From Primula veris (taxonomy: Eukaryota > Streptophyta > Magnoliopsida > Ericales > Primulaceae), in the NCBI GenBank assembly GCA_963682055.1, contig OY821742.1, positions 24,554,560-24,618,559 of the forward strand: a stretch of DNA of 64,000 nt, given 5' to 3'. The notes under the pieces are model-generated. The model was not told the origin of the DNA, made no database searches, and worked only from the letters and a program-made list of their open reading frames with translations. Position numbers and translations under genes: made by a program. Below are positions 45,522 through 56,469 of the stretch, piece after piece (positions within the stretch are counted from its first letter, which is position 1; each line of letters begins with the position of its first letter).

Positions 45522-46159
45522 TAGGGGTAGCATTTTTATACCGATTTATAACAACCGACCGCTTTTCGAGCCGAACCAATCAAATCGGTACCAAAAGTTT
45601 GGTATACCAACATTACGGTATGGTACAACCGAACCAATCTTTGAAAGTCGGTTCGGTTTCGGTATTCATTTGGTGATTTTGGTATGGCACCGATCCAAAC
45701 CGAAATATTAAAATATAATATATAGACAAATAAAGTAGAAGACTTATATACACTTATTAACATAGTTATATTGACTTTTTCTAGTGAATACTTTTAATAT
45801 TTTCTTTTATTTATATCCTTTAATAGAAATGTCTAATAATGTTTACTCTTTTATGCAAAAAAACAAAAAATATAACAATGATATAAATAAATACAATATA
45901 CATTTTTAATCTACTACTTGTAAAACTTTATACTATATTTTTTTTTGATACGCACCATTTTTCTATCATCACTTGTAAATCTAAAGTTTGGTATAAAAAC
46001 CAAAAGCGAACCAAACCAACTGAATAGTTTGGTATACCGAAAGTTTGGTATACCGAATTTTTTGGTTCCGTAATGGCATAAAAACTTTCAAACCAAACTA
46101 GTTTGGTATGGTATCGGTATATAGTCAAAAAGTTTGGTACCGAACCGATGCCACCCCTA
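45522..46159. mobile_element. Non-autonomous hAT element (638 bp) with near-perfect 8-bp target duplication
   Basis: The ends read TAGGGGTAGCAT and, reverse-complemented, TAGGGGTGGCAT. The flanks are taaatgac (45514-45521) and taaaggac (46160-46167), an 8-bp duplication with one mismatch. The inside is built of repeated gtttggtatacc / ggttcggt motifs in both orientations and has no transposase. Length, ends and duplication size fit an Ac-type hAT MITE. Confidence 0.82.
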
Positions 46160-46167
46160 TAAAGGAC

Positions 46168-47022
46168 ACTAGCATCTTATTTGTGCCACACACACATACA
46201 CACACATATAAACAACGCATAAACTAGTGTAGTGATAGGCTAAGGAGCAGAAATTCAAGTCTCTACCTTGGCGATATACCTCATTTGTCCGAACCCAATT
46301 CTCAAGTTCCGTTTAAGTCCCGAGCTCACCGTCATTCCGCGTATCTTAAGGTATGTGTTTTGACATACTGTCGATATGTTATAATATGTATGATCATCAT
46401 GTAGAAAAGATCATATATAGTTATGTTAGTAAAGTGTATATCATAATAATAGAAGTTGTAATTAACATATAGGTAAAACATACGCATTATTTGCTACTTG
46501 TTATTATGCTCAACGAGTAATTAGTAAAATGATTGTGGAATGCATTCGGATGTTGGTGTTGCGGGAGTAGACAATTGGAATTTGAGGTTTTCGAAACATT
46601 CAATTCAAACTAGAGGAAATAAAGTTCGAACTAAGTGGTGATAATATCTTTAGTTGAAAGAAGGTTATGTCGTTGCAATGGCATTAATATATATAATCAC
46701 AAAGGTGTAAAATAGCAAGCTATACTAGTTTTTATCCTTGTGCTTGCTCTACTTCTTAAGCCTAAAGTTACAAGTGTAATTTTCTTGGTTAGTTGTCTAT
46801 TTCCTCTACTTAGCCAATGTGTTGCCTAAGTGTTAAACTTTGTACAAGTTACTTTCTTATTAATAAAAGTGTGTGCTGAAAAAAAAAAAGTATCACCAAC
46901 TCATATGAGTCTTTAACTATTTGCTACATTTTTCTTTGAGTAAGGATTAATGTAACTGCATTTTCTTATTCAACAGAATATCCCATTAAAATTGTAAACA
47001 GCTAAGCAACACAAGGTTAGAA
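46168..47022. other. No gene recognised; A-tail-like tract at 46879-46889
   Basis: The sequence from about 46720 ends in ttattaataaaagtgtgtgctg followed by eleven A, like the 3' end of a retroposed transcript on the plus strand. No coding sequence or source could be recognised. Confidence 0.4.
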
Positions 47023-47191
47023 CACTACAAAAATAAAGTTCAATTTGGAACTGCTAAATTTGTCGGAGATCTGCCACGAAATGGCCGTAGTCATTTGTAA
47101 AATTAAAATTCGCTATCTTTTTGTCTACATAAGGGCGTTAGGAAAAAAATCTGTCACTATTTTTATCCCTGATTTAGCCGTTTTCGTAGTG
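47023..47191. mobile_element. CACTA-like mini-element, candidate
   Basis: Starts CACTACAAAAATAAAG and ends so that the reverse complement reads CACTACGAAAACGG, matching at ten of the first eleven bases. It is 169 bp long and non-coding. The flanking triplets (gaa, acg) do not match, so the right border may lie elsewhere. The last three bases are part of the target duplication of the hAT element that follows. Confidence 0.4.
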
Positions 47192-47196
47192 ACGAT

Positions 47197-50100
47197 CAGG
47201 GGCGAAGCCAGGATGTGTAAATGGGGGGTGCCAAAATATACCAAAAAAAAAAAGCAACTTAAAATAATAATTTTTCATACTCACCCATAATCTATATACC
47301 CCATTTAAGTGTTGTTGAACAAATACCAAAGCATAAACACAAAAATTATTGCAAATAACTAACATGATACCTGATAAAATCAAAAGAAATGAACCCGACA
47401 GCTGCTCGCATTCGCAAATGCATCAATGATAGTTTCCGTGCTAAATTTTGAAGCAATATCTTTCTCAATATACATCATCATACAATCTTCAAGATAATCG
47501 GCTTCCATTTTATTACGAATACTAGTTTTGATGATATTCATAGCTGAAAATGATCTTTCTGCGGTGGCGGTAGAAACGGGAAGAGTAAGCACGAGAACCA
47601 CAATTCTATAAACAAGCTGATATGTTGTAGACCATTTTGTTTCTACCAACCATTGACAAAGCTCGGAAATCGATGATAAATTCTTGTATTCAGGAAGAGA
47701 AATAACACAATTCTCGTAATGTCGAAGTTCCAATTTCAAGTTACTTTTCTCAAACTCCGTAAAGTCCTCCGGATAAAATTTGTCAACAAGTAGACAAATA
47801 TCATCAATTTTGAATATTGAAGAGTGACAATTAGGATTCAAAGTAGAACTAAGAACTAACAATTCCATTACTTGCTCATCAAAGCGACGATTTAGTTCTT
47901 GAATTTGAGAATCTATAGCACGATAGAAAATATCAACTCTATAGCGGTCAAGTACTGAAAAGTTATCACGAGTGGGATCATACCTCGAAGAATATTTTGC
48001 ATTCAAGTTTGGGATATCAATGTTGCGTGATTCACAAAAGAGTTTGACGGTAGCAACCAAATCATCGAATTCATCATCTCTAAGATTTTGAAGAAGGCTT
48101 TTAGTAGATATAACCATTGAAGTAGCCTTAAGAATGTCTTGAGTTTTAGATTTCAAAGCTAGACAAAGAGAATTCGTGATTCCTAACATTGACTTCATAA
48201 GATGAAGTATAAAGACAAATTCAAAGGAAGTTAATGCCTTATGTGTTGAACGAGCTTCTCCCTTTAGAGAAGTAGGTCCATCTTCATAAATATTAAGTAA
48301 AACCATGCAAGCAGCACTATACATTTTTATCAAGCTAGAAACAGACTTTAGGTGAGAACTCCAGCGAGTATCACCAGGTCGTTGCAGATTACCAATTTGA
48401 TTTAATCCTCTTCCAGTCTCAAGCTCTTCAATGGAAATTAAGAAAGCAATATCATCGGCATGGGCAGCTTTCAACTCATCATTTCTCTTGCATGATGTAC
48501 TAACAATATTCACGATCCGAAGCAATTTAGCAAAAAATCGGTCGACTGGAAGCACTTCTTTTGCTGATGCCACTAATGCTAATTGTAATCGATGTGCGAA
48601 GCAGTGAACATAATAAGCATATGGGCAATCACTTAATATCAAAACTTGTAGTCCATGAAACTCACCCCGCATGTTACTTGCACCGTCAAATCCTTGTCCC
48701 CGAATATTCTGAATATCGAGATTGTGGTGATTGAGAACTGAGCATATGCTATCTTTTAGTGTCACTGCCATAGTGTTGGGAACATGAACAATACCAAAAA
48801 AACGCTCCCATAAAACACCATTTTTATCAACAAATCTTATAACTACTGCCATCTGCTCCTTTTTTGACGCATCTCGAGCTTCGTCCACTATAATGCAGAA
48901 TTTAGCATGTCCAATTTCTTCTCGAATCGCCTCTTTCACTTTTATAGAAAAGATATGTAAAATTTCTTTTTGAATATCAGACGACTTGTAAGTGGCATTC
49001 TTTGGAACATTTATCAATTCTTTGGTGGCTTCTTCATTATATGATGCTAATAAATCATAAAACTCAATGAAATTACCACGGTTGTTTGATGTTGATTTCT
49101 CATCATGCCCTCTGAAAGGCATAGCTTGAAAGGCCAATCTTCGAATCAAGTCAATAGAAATTTTTAAGCGAATGCGATTGTTAAAACCTTGTTCGGCAGA
49201 AAATTTTACAATCACCCTTTCAATATTTTGAGTTGGGTTTTGTATTTCCTTCCATTTATGTTCAGCGGTTCGATGACAAGAATCGGAATTAACACCTTCA
49301 TGCAAACGAAAAGAACAAGTTTTCCCGCTATTGACATTCCTCCAACCATCAAAACCTTCAACAACAAATGCACTATGTCCTGCAAAACTAGACCCATCCG
49401 GAGGCGCAAAAAGGAAACAAGGAAAACAGAAAGCCTTGTTCTTGGCCACTGAATATTCCAACCACGAAAATAAAGCAAACCACGGAGCTTGAAATCTTCG
49501 AGGACGAGCCTTGGCGGATGCAAGAGTATACGGATATTTTTTTCCTAAATCGGGACGATTTGGACCATGTAGAGTTATGTACGCCCTACGAACTTCGTCA
49601 CGCCTATTAACAGGATACTCCCAAATTTTTCTACGTAATCCAGGATCACGCTCTAGCGAATTAATATCAAATTCTACTGTGTCGATTCTTTGAATTTTTG
49701 TTGGAGGACTAGGCGTATCGATTGTCACGTGATCAACACTACTACCAACATTCTCTTCCGTCGGAGAAACATTAGCTCTCTTAAAGAACGAATTTATTTT
49801 AGGTGTCTTTCCCATTTTATACTCGATAAAAATATTAGCGATGCCAGATCTGCATATTAAAACTCTAAGAGTTAATAGCCTATTTTTTTTTCCCTTTGAG
49901 TACTTTAATCAAACACCTATGGTGCAACATAACATCAATACATATAATAAAAAGAAGCATATTAAAGGAAAAAATAAATAGAAGAGTATACCTTGCCGAG
50001 CCAGAAGGATAGAATTGTTGATGTTTTTTTAATTAAATCTAACCCCAATCAATGCGGTGCACAGCAGCACAGAGGAGTGGAGTTTTTCTTTTTTCAACTT

Positions 50101-50412
50101 TGTTTTTTATTTTGATACACACGCTGACACGCACGAAGAGAAGTGTTGTTGATGTTATTTTTTTTTTAATTAAATCTTAAAGAGTCCAATATCAAAGAAA
50201 AATATAATTGGGTCTTTCTGCCGAAATTTAATTATTGTGTTTTGGGTTCAAACATTAGCTATAAATATATGTACAAGTAACATATTTTTATGGGGGGTGC
50301 CAAATCTACACCTAAAAAGAAATTGTACTAAAAACAAATTGCGTCACTTGGGATTTCTAAAATTATGAGGGGTGCCGTGGCACCCGATCGTCCCCACTTA
50401 GCTTTCCCCCTG
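47197..50412 (-). mobile_element. hAT transposon, structurally complete, perfect 8-bp target duplication
   Basis: The ends read CAGGGGCGAAGCCAGGATG and, reverse-complemented, CAGGGGGAAAGCTAAGTGG. Both sides are flanked by gtgacgat (47189-47196 and 50413-50420). The 3216-bp element encodes a single uninterrupted transposase on the minus strand. Inside each end are mirrored ggggggtgcca / tggcacccc motifs that could serve as subterminal binding sites. It is the least decayed element in the window and looks recent. Confidence 0.93.
47380..49815 (-). CDS. hAT transposase (TTF-type zinc finger, DUF4371, C-terminal dimerisation domain)
   Basis: An 811-codon frame with no stop or intron. The N-terminus MGKTPKINSFFKRANV is typical of this hAT group. 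A TTF-type zinc finger lies at about residues 110-215 (PWFALFSWLEYSVAKNKAF, then CFPCFLF). The DUF4371-type region with catalytic-core motifs spans about 235-450 (IVDEARDASKKEQMAVVIRF, then GQGFDGASNMRGEFHGLQ, then HCFAHRLQLALVA). GDTRWSSH follows near 490. The C-terminal hAT dimerisation domain reads LTLPVSTATAERSFSAM and then IRNKMEADYLEDCMMMYIEK (about 735-785). It would cut the element out and reinsert it, making 8-bp duplications like those seen. Related proteins of this type are usually about 750-850 residues, so it appears full length. The first in-frame ATG was taken as start. It is a transposon protein; domesticated relatives exist, but the terminal repeats argue for a mobile element. 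Confidence 0.93.
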   Translation of the reverse strand: MGKTPKINSFFKRANVSPTEENVGSSVDHVTIDTPSPPTKIQRIDTVEFDINSLERDPGLRRKIWEYPVNRRDEVRRAYITLHGPNRPDLGKKYPYTLASAKARPRRFQAPWFALFSWLEYSVAKNKAFCFPCFLFAPPDGSSFAGHSAFVVEGFDGWRNVNSGKTCSFRLHEGVNSDSCHRTAEHKWKEIQNPTQNIERVIVKFSAEQGFNNRIRLKISIDLIRRLAFQAMPFRGHDEKSTSNNRGNFIEFYDLLASYNEEATKELINVPKNATYKSSDIQKEILHIFSIKVKEAIREEIGHAKFCIIVDEARDASKKEQMAVVIRFVDKNGVLWERFFGIVHVPNTMAVTLKDSICSVLNHHNLDIQNIRGQGFDGASNMRGEFHGLQVLILSDCPYAYYVHCFAHRLQLALVASAKEVLPVDRFFAKLLRIVNIVSTSCKRNDELKAAHADDIAFLISIEELETGRGLNQIGNLQRPGDTRWSSHLKSVSSLIKMYSAACMVLLNIYEDGPTSLKGEARSTHKALTSFEFVFILHLMKSMLGITNSLCLALKSKTQDILKATSMVISTKSLLQNLRDDEFDDLVATVKLFCESRNIDIPNLNAKYSSRYDPTRDNFSVLDRYRVDIFYRAIDSQIQELNRRFDEQVMELLVLSSTLNPNCHSSIFKIDDICLLVDKFYPEDFTEFEKSNLKLELRHYENCVISLPEYKNLSSISELCQWLVETKWSTTYQLVYRIVVLVLTLPVSTATAERSFSAMNIIKTSIRNKMEADYLEDCMMMYIEKDIASKFSTETIIDAFANASSCRVHFF

Positions 50413-50420
50413 GTGACGAT

Positions 50421-51660
50421 TGCTTTCCGATTAAAGAAAAAAAAGGTCAGTTTAAGTTAAGGGGAAGTGTAAAGAGCCTGAGTGTTACGAATTAACTAAA
50501 CTTTTGAATTAGATTAGATAATAACATTATATAAATCATTACTATATTATGAATACAAGGGGACATAAACTTGAGTAACAACAAGGAGCGATAGCATGAG
50601 TTGCAAATTGAAAAAAGAGAGATCATACGATATTAAATTTGCACAAAGGAATTGCAAAATATGAAAACTTAAAATAATAGTATGCAGCTTCAAAGTATAC
50701 ACATTTAATAACATGAGATCCCCCGGGAGATTTTCAAAAGCTTGAAATATTTAATGAAATATTTAATAATCAAGAATTACGTATATACGTACACAATATG
50801 GAGCTTCAAAGTCAGTGAAGCATAAAATTAACATAGATTTCCAATAAACATATTGTTTTTTGAGCGAGACATCAATTCTAAAAGAAATATTTATAAAGAT
50901 ACATTTTGACATACTCAAAAAATTGAAAACCAAATGCACCCTCGATCTTTCCTTCACCTCCCATATTTTTTCCTAAACACCTTTCCCTTGCCTTTCTTCC
51001 TATCATTCCTCAGATTATTCCAAATTCTCAGCCCATTTTGAGCCACCAGATATCCTTGCATATTCTTCTAATCATCGCCTCCTTTCTCAGCCATTCGATC
51101 ACTCCTTGAAACATCCCCAGTTTATAGCTTAATTTCATCCGTCCGATTCTCCCTACTAAGTCTCTATCACCGCTTTCATTCCTATCGCTAAGCAAAAAAT
51201 CCCCAAACAACTCTTTGATCTCATCCGTCAGATCAACCGCCACCCATGTATCCTTTTTTCCCAAACCCTATGGTTCACCACAATAGTCTTTCTCCCCTCC
51301 CCCCAATGCGCGCCAAAAAAACCTTCAGAATAGACCAGTTTGGGAGAGGCCATAAGCAGTTTACCTGGAGAGGTTTTGACATTTATTGTACTTAGGTTTA
51401 TGGCTGTATACTTTTATCATTCCTCACTTAATGTTCTTGTATATGTAAACAGAATTTCTAGGCTAGCTCTGAAAACAATTTTATTTTGTAGAATCGCAGA
51501 TTCACTTGTTTGGGTTGATCTATAGGATATTTTAAAGCAGTTCATATGAGCAAGAATGTTTAGTATGCATTTCTTCATTATTAACCATTTTTGAAATTCT
51601 TTGCTCCAATGAGAAAAGTTAAGGGGGTGTGAGGGAGCTAATTTAATTGGCAGTTCGATC
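50421..51660. other. No gene recognised
   Basis: AT-rich. On the minus strand 51350-51028 gives a coding-like stretch (RKTIVVNHRVW, then in another frame DTWVAVDLTDEIKELFGDF, then MFQGVIEWLRKEAMIRRI) that I could not assign to any family. It may be an exon or element fragment. Confidence 0.35.
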
Positions 51661-51689
51661 TGGAAAAAACAAACTAAATCGGGTTTATT

Positions 51690-52452
51690 ATACTTGACTA
51701 CCCTGAATTATGTTAACATTTCCGTTAACTACCCTCAAGTATTAACTTTCCCTTTTACTACCCTGAACTTTAGTTTCCGTTATCTTTTTATTCAAAAAGA
51801 CAACTAAGTTGGACGGAAAAAAACAGGACGTGACCATACGTGACAATTTTATAAAAAGATTAAGAATAATATCGTCATTTCTCTTTTAAACTTAAGTTGA
51901 CCACAATTTACACTACCAAAACTCACCAATTAGGGTTCATCTCTCTCTTTCTCTGTGTGTCCTAAAATAAATTCCAAGTTGGAAAAGGTAAGAAAAATGT
52001 CTCACCAGTGGCAACTAAAATCTAATGGTAACAGAAAGTATGAGGTGTCTGGTTATTATTGTTTGAACTTTGCGGTTGATATTATGAAAAGAGAATGTGG
52101 GTGTAGGAAATGACAATTATCTGGAATTCCTTGTGAACATGTTATTGTTGGCATTCATCATGTGGAGGAGGACCCCACAACTTATGTTCATGAGGTTTAT
52201 TTGAGAGAAACTTACATGAGAACCTATTCTAACCTTTTAAACCCACTAAATGGAAAGGACTTGTGGCAAAACACTAATATAGAAGTCATATTACCACCAA
52301 TTGTGAAAGTTAAGGTAGGCAAACCTAAAAAGGCAAGAAGAAGAGATGAGGATGAACCTCAACCTAAGTTACATTCACAAAAAGTTTCAAAAATAAAGTG
52401 TGGTAATTGTGGTATAGAAGGGAACAATTCTACAAGATGTGGTAGGCCATAA
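51690..52452 (+). pseudogene. MuDR-type MULE transposase C-terminal fragment (SWIM zinc finger and knuckle)
   Basis: From about 51997 the frame reads MSHQWQLKSNGNRKYEVSGY, then the SWIM finger CGCRK-stop-QLSGIPCEH. The TGA stands where a Trp codon (TGG) is conserved. It continues VHEVYLRETYMRTYSNLLNP and ILPPIVKVKVGKPKKARRR, and ends with a small knuckle-like CGNCGIEGNNSTRC before a stop at 52452. This is the C-terminal part of plant MuDR-like transposases; the catalytic core is absent. The upstream sequence (actaccctgaattatgttaa, then ttccgttaactaccctcaag, near 51695-51750) looks like MULE terminal sequence, but no partner end was found. Confidence 0.75.
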
Positions 52453-52739
52453 ATGAGCACTGATGTATTTCAGAAATGAATGTAGAACCAAACTTAGTTG
52501 ATGAAAGTAGCACAGATGAAGATGACTTGAATGATGAAAGGGATGAAGGGGAAAATGTTTTGAGAAATGATTAAGGGAATAGTGATTTCAGAAATGAGAA
52601 AGAGGAAAATAGTAGGAATAATGGGCATGGGTTTGAGAGTGATAGTTGGGTAAATGCTATGAGAGCAGATGGGTTTGGCATTCCAGATTTCTTTGAGAAT
52701 AATTTTGAAGTAAGTGGAAGTAATAACCAAGTAGTCAAT

Positions 52740-53520
52740 TTAATTTTTTAATTAAAGGTGGAAGACCCACTATTTCATTAATATGGAGTTTTAATTGGCC
52801 TACGACCTTATTACAGCACAAAAGAAAACAGAAATACGAAAACAGAGAAAAATTAAAAACTAAGTGACCAATTGAAAAAAAATAAAAACTCAAGTATTTT
52901 TCTTGAATTAGACCAAAATTCCACCTCTTTATTATCCGTCTCTTCTCCATATCTGTGATTAAACACCATTGATGCTAGAAATAGGGCTTTTTAATTCCAT
53001 AATGGATTTTAAGAAAATTTGATGATCTTGAAGACCTTCGTTACCAATTCTCTAAGAAACAAATAAGTACTTAACGTAGATCCATTCTTCTAGTGTGTTT
53101 TTGCTCGTTTCCATTTCTCTTATTTACTTAGCAACTGCCATAGTCTTCATAATCATGTGGATCGTAATAATTGTTGTTTGACCTTACTTTGTTTCTGGTG
53201 TTATAATGATGAGCTTTTACTTTCCTTTCTTCTTTTAAAATTTTAATTCCTTTCCATATTTTGGCTTGTTTTCTCTTTTTCTCTTATTCTTCATCTACCT
53301 CTGTTTCCCAATTAGATGAGTATAGATCAACTACCAATTCCCTTTCATTTATATCTATTTGCTTATTGGCGAGTTGACTATTTTCTCGATGTTATTCTCT
53401 TCATTTACTTCACTAAGTAGTCAATCAAGTAAGTTTTGTATTATTATACAAGTTGTTCATATTTTATATTTTTTTAGATTTTTCAGAACAAAATTGACTA
53501 TTAATGTATTTATTTTACTT
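52740..53520. other. No gene recognised
   Basis: AT-rich sequence with short chance frames only. It may be intron-like sequence between the MULE remnant and the exon-like segments that follow. Confidence 0.4.
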
Positions 53521-53528
53521 GATTTCAG

Positions 53529-54192
53529 AAAAGAACACCACATGAGCACATGATTCAAGAGAGTGGAGGAACAATGAGTCCACTATCCAAGAGAGTAAAA
53601 ATCAAGAAAAAATTACCTAGAAGGCCACTACCTGCTTGCTTGGTAAGTACATGTATTTTAATTGTGTATTTTTATTAAGTGTAGTGAGTACATGACTTAT
53701 AATTGAGTTACACAAAGTTTTAACTTAGAATTGATATATATTATTTTGTAGGAAAGTTCTGATGAAGAAAATGCAACAAGAGAACCCACAAAGTCATGTG
53801 AGCAACAAAAAAACATGTAAGTCACAAAGAAAAAGAAAAAGAAAGACACCTGCAAAAAAATAAATAAAAATACCCCCAGTAACCCCAACAAGTTTACATG
53901 GCTTATACTCACTAATTAATTGTAAAAATCAGTACAAAAAAGCTTATATAATTGCAATTGCAAGTTAGAAAGAGCAATAGAATCATGAATATTGTTAGCA
54001 GCAAAAAAGTGTGTACATTGTCTTTTATGGACCTAACAAATGAAGAGCAACTAGCAACACAGGTAAAAAAATTATTCAAATACTTTTATATTCATGTTTA
54101 TAGCATAAAAATGATATACAATGTGTTGATTTATTTTTTACATTGTAGGAGAGTGTTATGATGGGTAGGCATGGTGGCACGTTCAACAAGTA
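53529..54192 (+). pseudogene. Possible exon series, perhaps the tail of the MULE-related gene
   Basis: Three to four open segments with good splice borders. About 53529-53641 reads KRTPHEHMIQESGGTMSPLS and RRPLPACL, then gtaagt. From 53751, after ttttgtag, it reads ESSDEENATREPTKSCEQQK. About 53960-54061 reads VRKSNRIMNIVSSKKVCTLS and FMDLTNEEQLATQ, then gtaaaa. From 54150, after attgtag, it reads ESVMMGRHGGTFNK and a stop. The composition (basic, then acidic) would fit a C-terminal tail, but no domain is recognised. Confidence 0.3.
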
Positions 54193-54389
54193 AGGAGAAG
54201 ATTTAGATGAACAAAACAATGTTTCTTAAAGTAGGTCACTACATGCTGGAATGGTAAAAAAGAATGAAAAACTCCCTAAAGATAAAAGATTTATTAGTTA
54301 TAGTGCCTTAAAAGTAGCTATATCAGCAGAGAAGAATAAGACAAATAAATAGAAATGATAGCAGTTTATTTTGGATTAAGTTTGGATAA

Positions 54390-54760
54390 AGTTGCTGTAA
54401 TTTTGGTGGTATGTTAGTGATATTTTGGTGGTAAATTTGGTATAATTTAGGGTACTAAACTAGTTGAAACTTTGATGGTATTTTGGTGGCATATCTGGTG
54501 TAATTTTGGGTACTAAACTTGCTCTAACTAGGTAGTATTTTGGTGTTAAATCTGCTGTAACTTTGGTGTAATTTTGGCTACTAAACTTGGTGTGAATTTG
54601 GTATTATTTTAGTATTAATCTTGCTTTAATTCAGTTGTGAATTTGGTGGTATTTTAGAGTTAAATTTAGTGCAATTGTGGTGTTAAATTTGCTATTATTA
54701 TGGTGTTAGATTTATTGTTATTATGGTGTTAGATTTGCTGCAATTATGGTTTTAAAAGAT
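54390..54760. repeat. Degenerate T/G-rich tandem array
   Basis: About fifteen loose copies of a 20-25-bp unit such as ttggtggtaaatttggtgtaa, drifting toward tggtgttaaatttgctg at the right. It has no open frame and no similarity to other parts of the window. Confidence 0.75.
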
Positions 54761-54884
54761 CTCAGAATCGACATCACATCTCAGAATTGAGATTGCATCA
54801 AACAATCACATTACATTGCATACCAAACATTCACATTACATTGCAAAAGATACCAAACGTTCACATTCAAATTAGAGAAATAGA

Positions 54885-55850
54885 GATCTACAGTTAGTTC
54901 ACCCTCTCTAAGATTGAAAACCTTTTGTATGCTGGGCTTTTGCTATTGCTTTTCCCAAAATCACTGTTGTTGTTTACTTTTTTTGACCACTTTGACCTTC
55001 CACGTATGTTTCATCAGAATTATCATTAGAGTAACATGTGTAAGGACTAATTGTTGAAATAGGATCTTGCATTATAGGACTAATTTCTCTCTCCAAATGA
55101 ATTAACTCAAGTGTAGCAGGATTTCTGATGCTAATGTTGAGAGGAACTACTTGAGTGTATGATTCCTCAGAGTTAGGGACTGACTGTTGAGTTTTAATAC
55201 TGAAAAGTTGCCTGATTTATGATTATTTACCATACCTTTATCTCCATCCTCAAATAGTAACTACTACGCTGGTTTGTTGCTCAACAAATGAACTTTCTTG
55301 TTCCTCCACTTTTTCTTCCTGCTCTTCTAAGCTTTGTAAAGCTTCAAAATGATTTGTAATTTGAATCCCTTGTACTTTTGCAAATATAGTATTATTCACT
55401 TCCCCTTGGATATCTATAGGTATTGTTGCTTTCTCATCTTCTTTTATGCCACTTTTATGTTCTACATTGTGCCCTGTACCTCATATCCTTTGCTTGCTAA
55501 CACATTTCTCAACTAGTATTGGGTCTTTCCTTTTGAAAAATGCTCGTTTTTGCACTTTGTAGTCTTGTTTTTGCATGTTCCTTACTTGAGATATTATCTT
55601 ATTAGTCTTATAAGTAGCTTGATTATTTTCCTTGTTTGGTATTTTACCAAACACCTTGCACTCATATTTTCCATGTCCAATTTTTTTTTGCAGCAGGAGC
55701 AATATTTTGGTAGATGCTCATACCAATGGAAGTATGTATTAAGTTTTCTAATCAATATGGTTGGTTTGACCCTTTTGGCTATCCTTGTACCCAACAAGTT
55801 GTGATTTTCCAATTTGGAAGATTAAGCTTGGAGAAGATTGAACACGGTGT
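54885..55850 (-). pseudogene. LINE ORF1 fragment (zinc knuckle and C-terminal region)
   Basis: On the minus strand: WYEHLPKYCSCCKK (start of a zinc knuckle), then after a frameshift KIGHGKYECKVFGKIPNKEN. Next come VPNSEESYTQVVPLNISIRN and PATLELIHLERE, ending YVEGQSGQKK near 54975. The same sequence pattern occurs in the ORF1 at 29515-31412 (VPNSEEKYTHVAPLNIRIRD), so both belong to one LINE family. The DUF4283 part and ORF2 are missing. Confidence 0.75.
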
Positions 55851-55899
55851 TGCGGTTGTTCGAGAACAAAAGGTCAAGTTCGGGAGTGCTGGTTAATAG

Positions 55900-56463
55900 C
55901 AGTGTTTTGAAAATCGCGCATCAAACCGCTAAAAGCTCGATAAAACTCTTTGCTAAAAACAATGCCTACGATTTTTTTCTTTTTGGCTGGTAAAGTGCTA
56001 TTAGTGCGCTTTTATCACGTTTTTTGCGTTTTTATCACGCTTTTTCAGGACTTGTAGTTATTTTTTAATGATTATTTGTCCAAAAAACTATGAAAACGAT
56101 GCTAATTTAGGTTTCAAAATTTCACGAAAAAGATAATTCCTAAAAAAATTCTATCACTTGTGCTAGTGATATTTAATTGCTCATTTTGACGAACTATAAC
56201 ATTTGAAAATTTTGAAGTGCTAAAAGACTTAAATCCGTATTCTTTTGCTATTTATGAAATATTTCAATTTTTCTTGTATAGAAAATCGTTAAATGATGTT
56301 GTCAAAATATATATTAAACATGTATAGTTTTTTAGATATTTCTAACAAGTATATTTTTATACTATAAAAATTTGACGCTTTACGCTTCAAAACTACGCAT
56401 TTAGCGCTTTAACTGTATCTCTCGTAAAACTCTTTGATCAACTTAATGTTTTTTAAAACATTG
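55900..56463. mobile_element. hAT-type MITE, candidate
   Basis: The left end cagtgttttgaaaatcgc and the reverse complement of the right end (caatgttttaaaaaaca) match the CARTGTTTTAAAA ends of a common plant hAT MITE group. Inside are gcgctaaaagc/gcgcttt-type mirrored motifs and no coding sequence. The flanks (gttaatag, gcaagagt) do not form a duplication. Confidence 0.4.
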
Positions 56464-56469
56464 GCAAGA

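Noticed and set aside
46226..46890. Possible SINE with A/B-box-like strings and an A tail
   Set aside because: The A-like and B-like boxes are too close together, and I could not link them to the A tract 620 bp away or find a target duplication.
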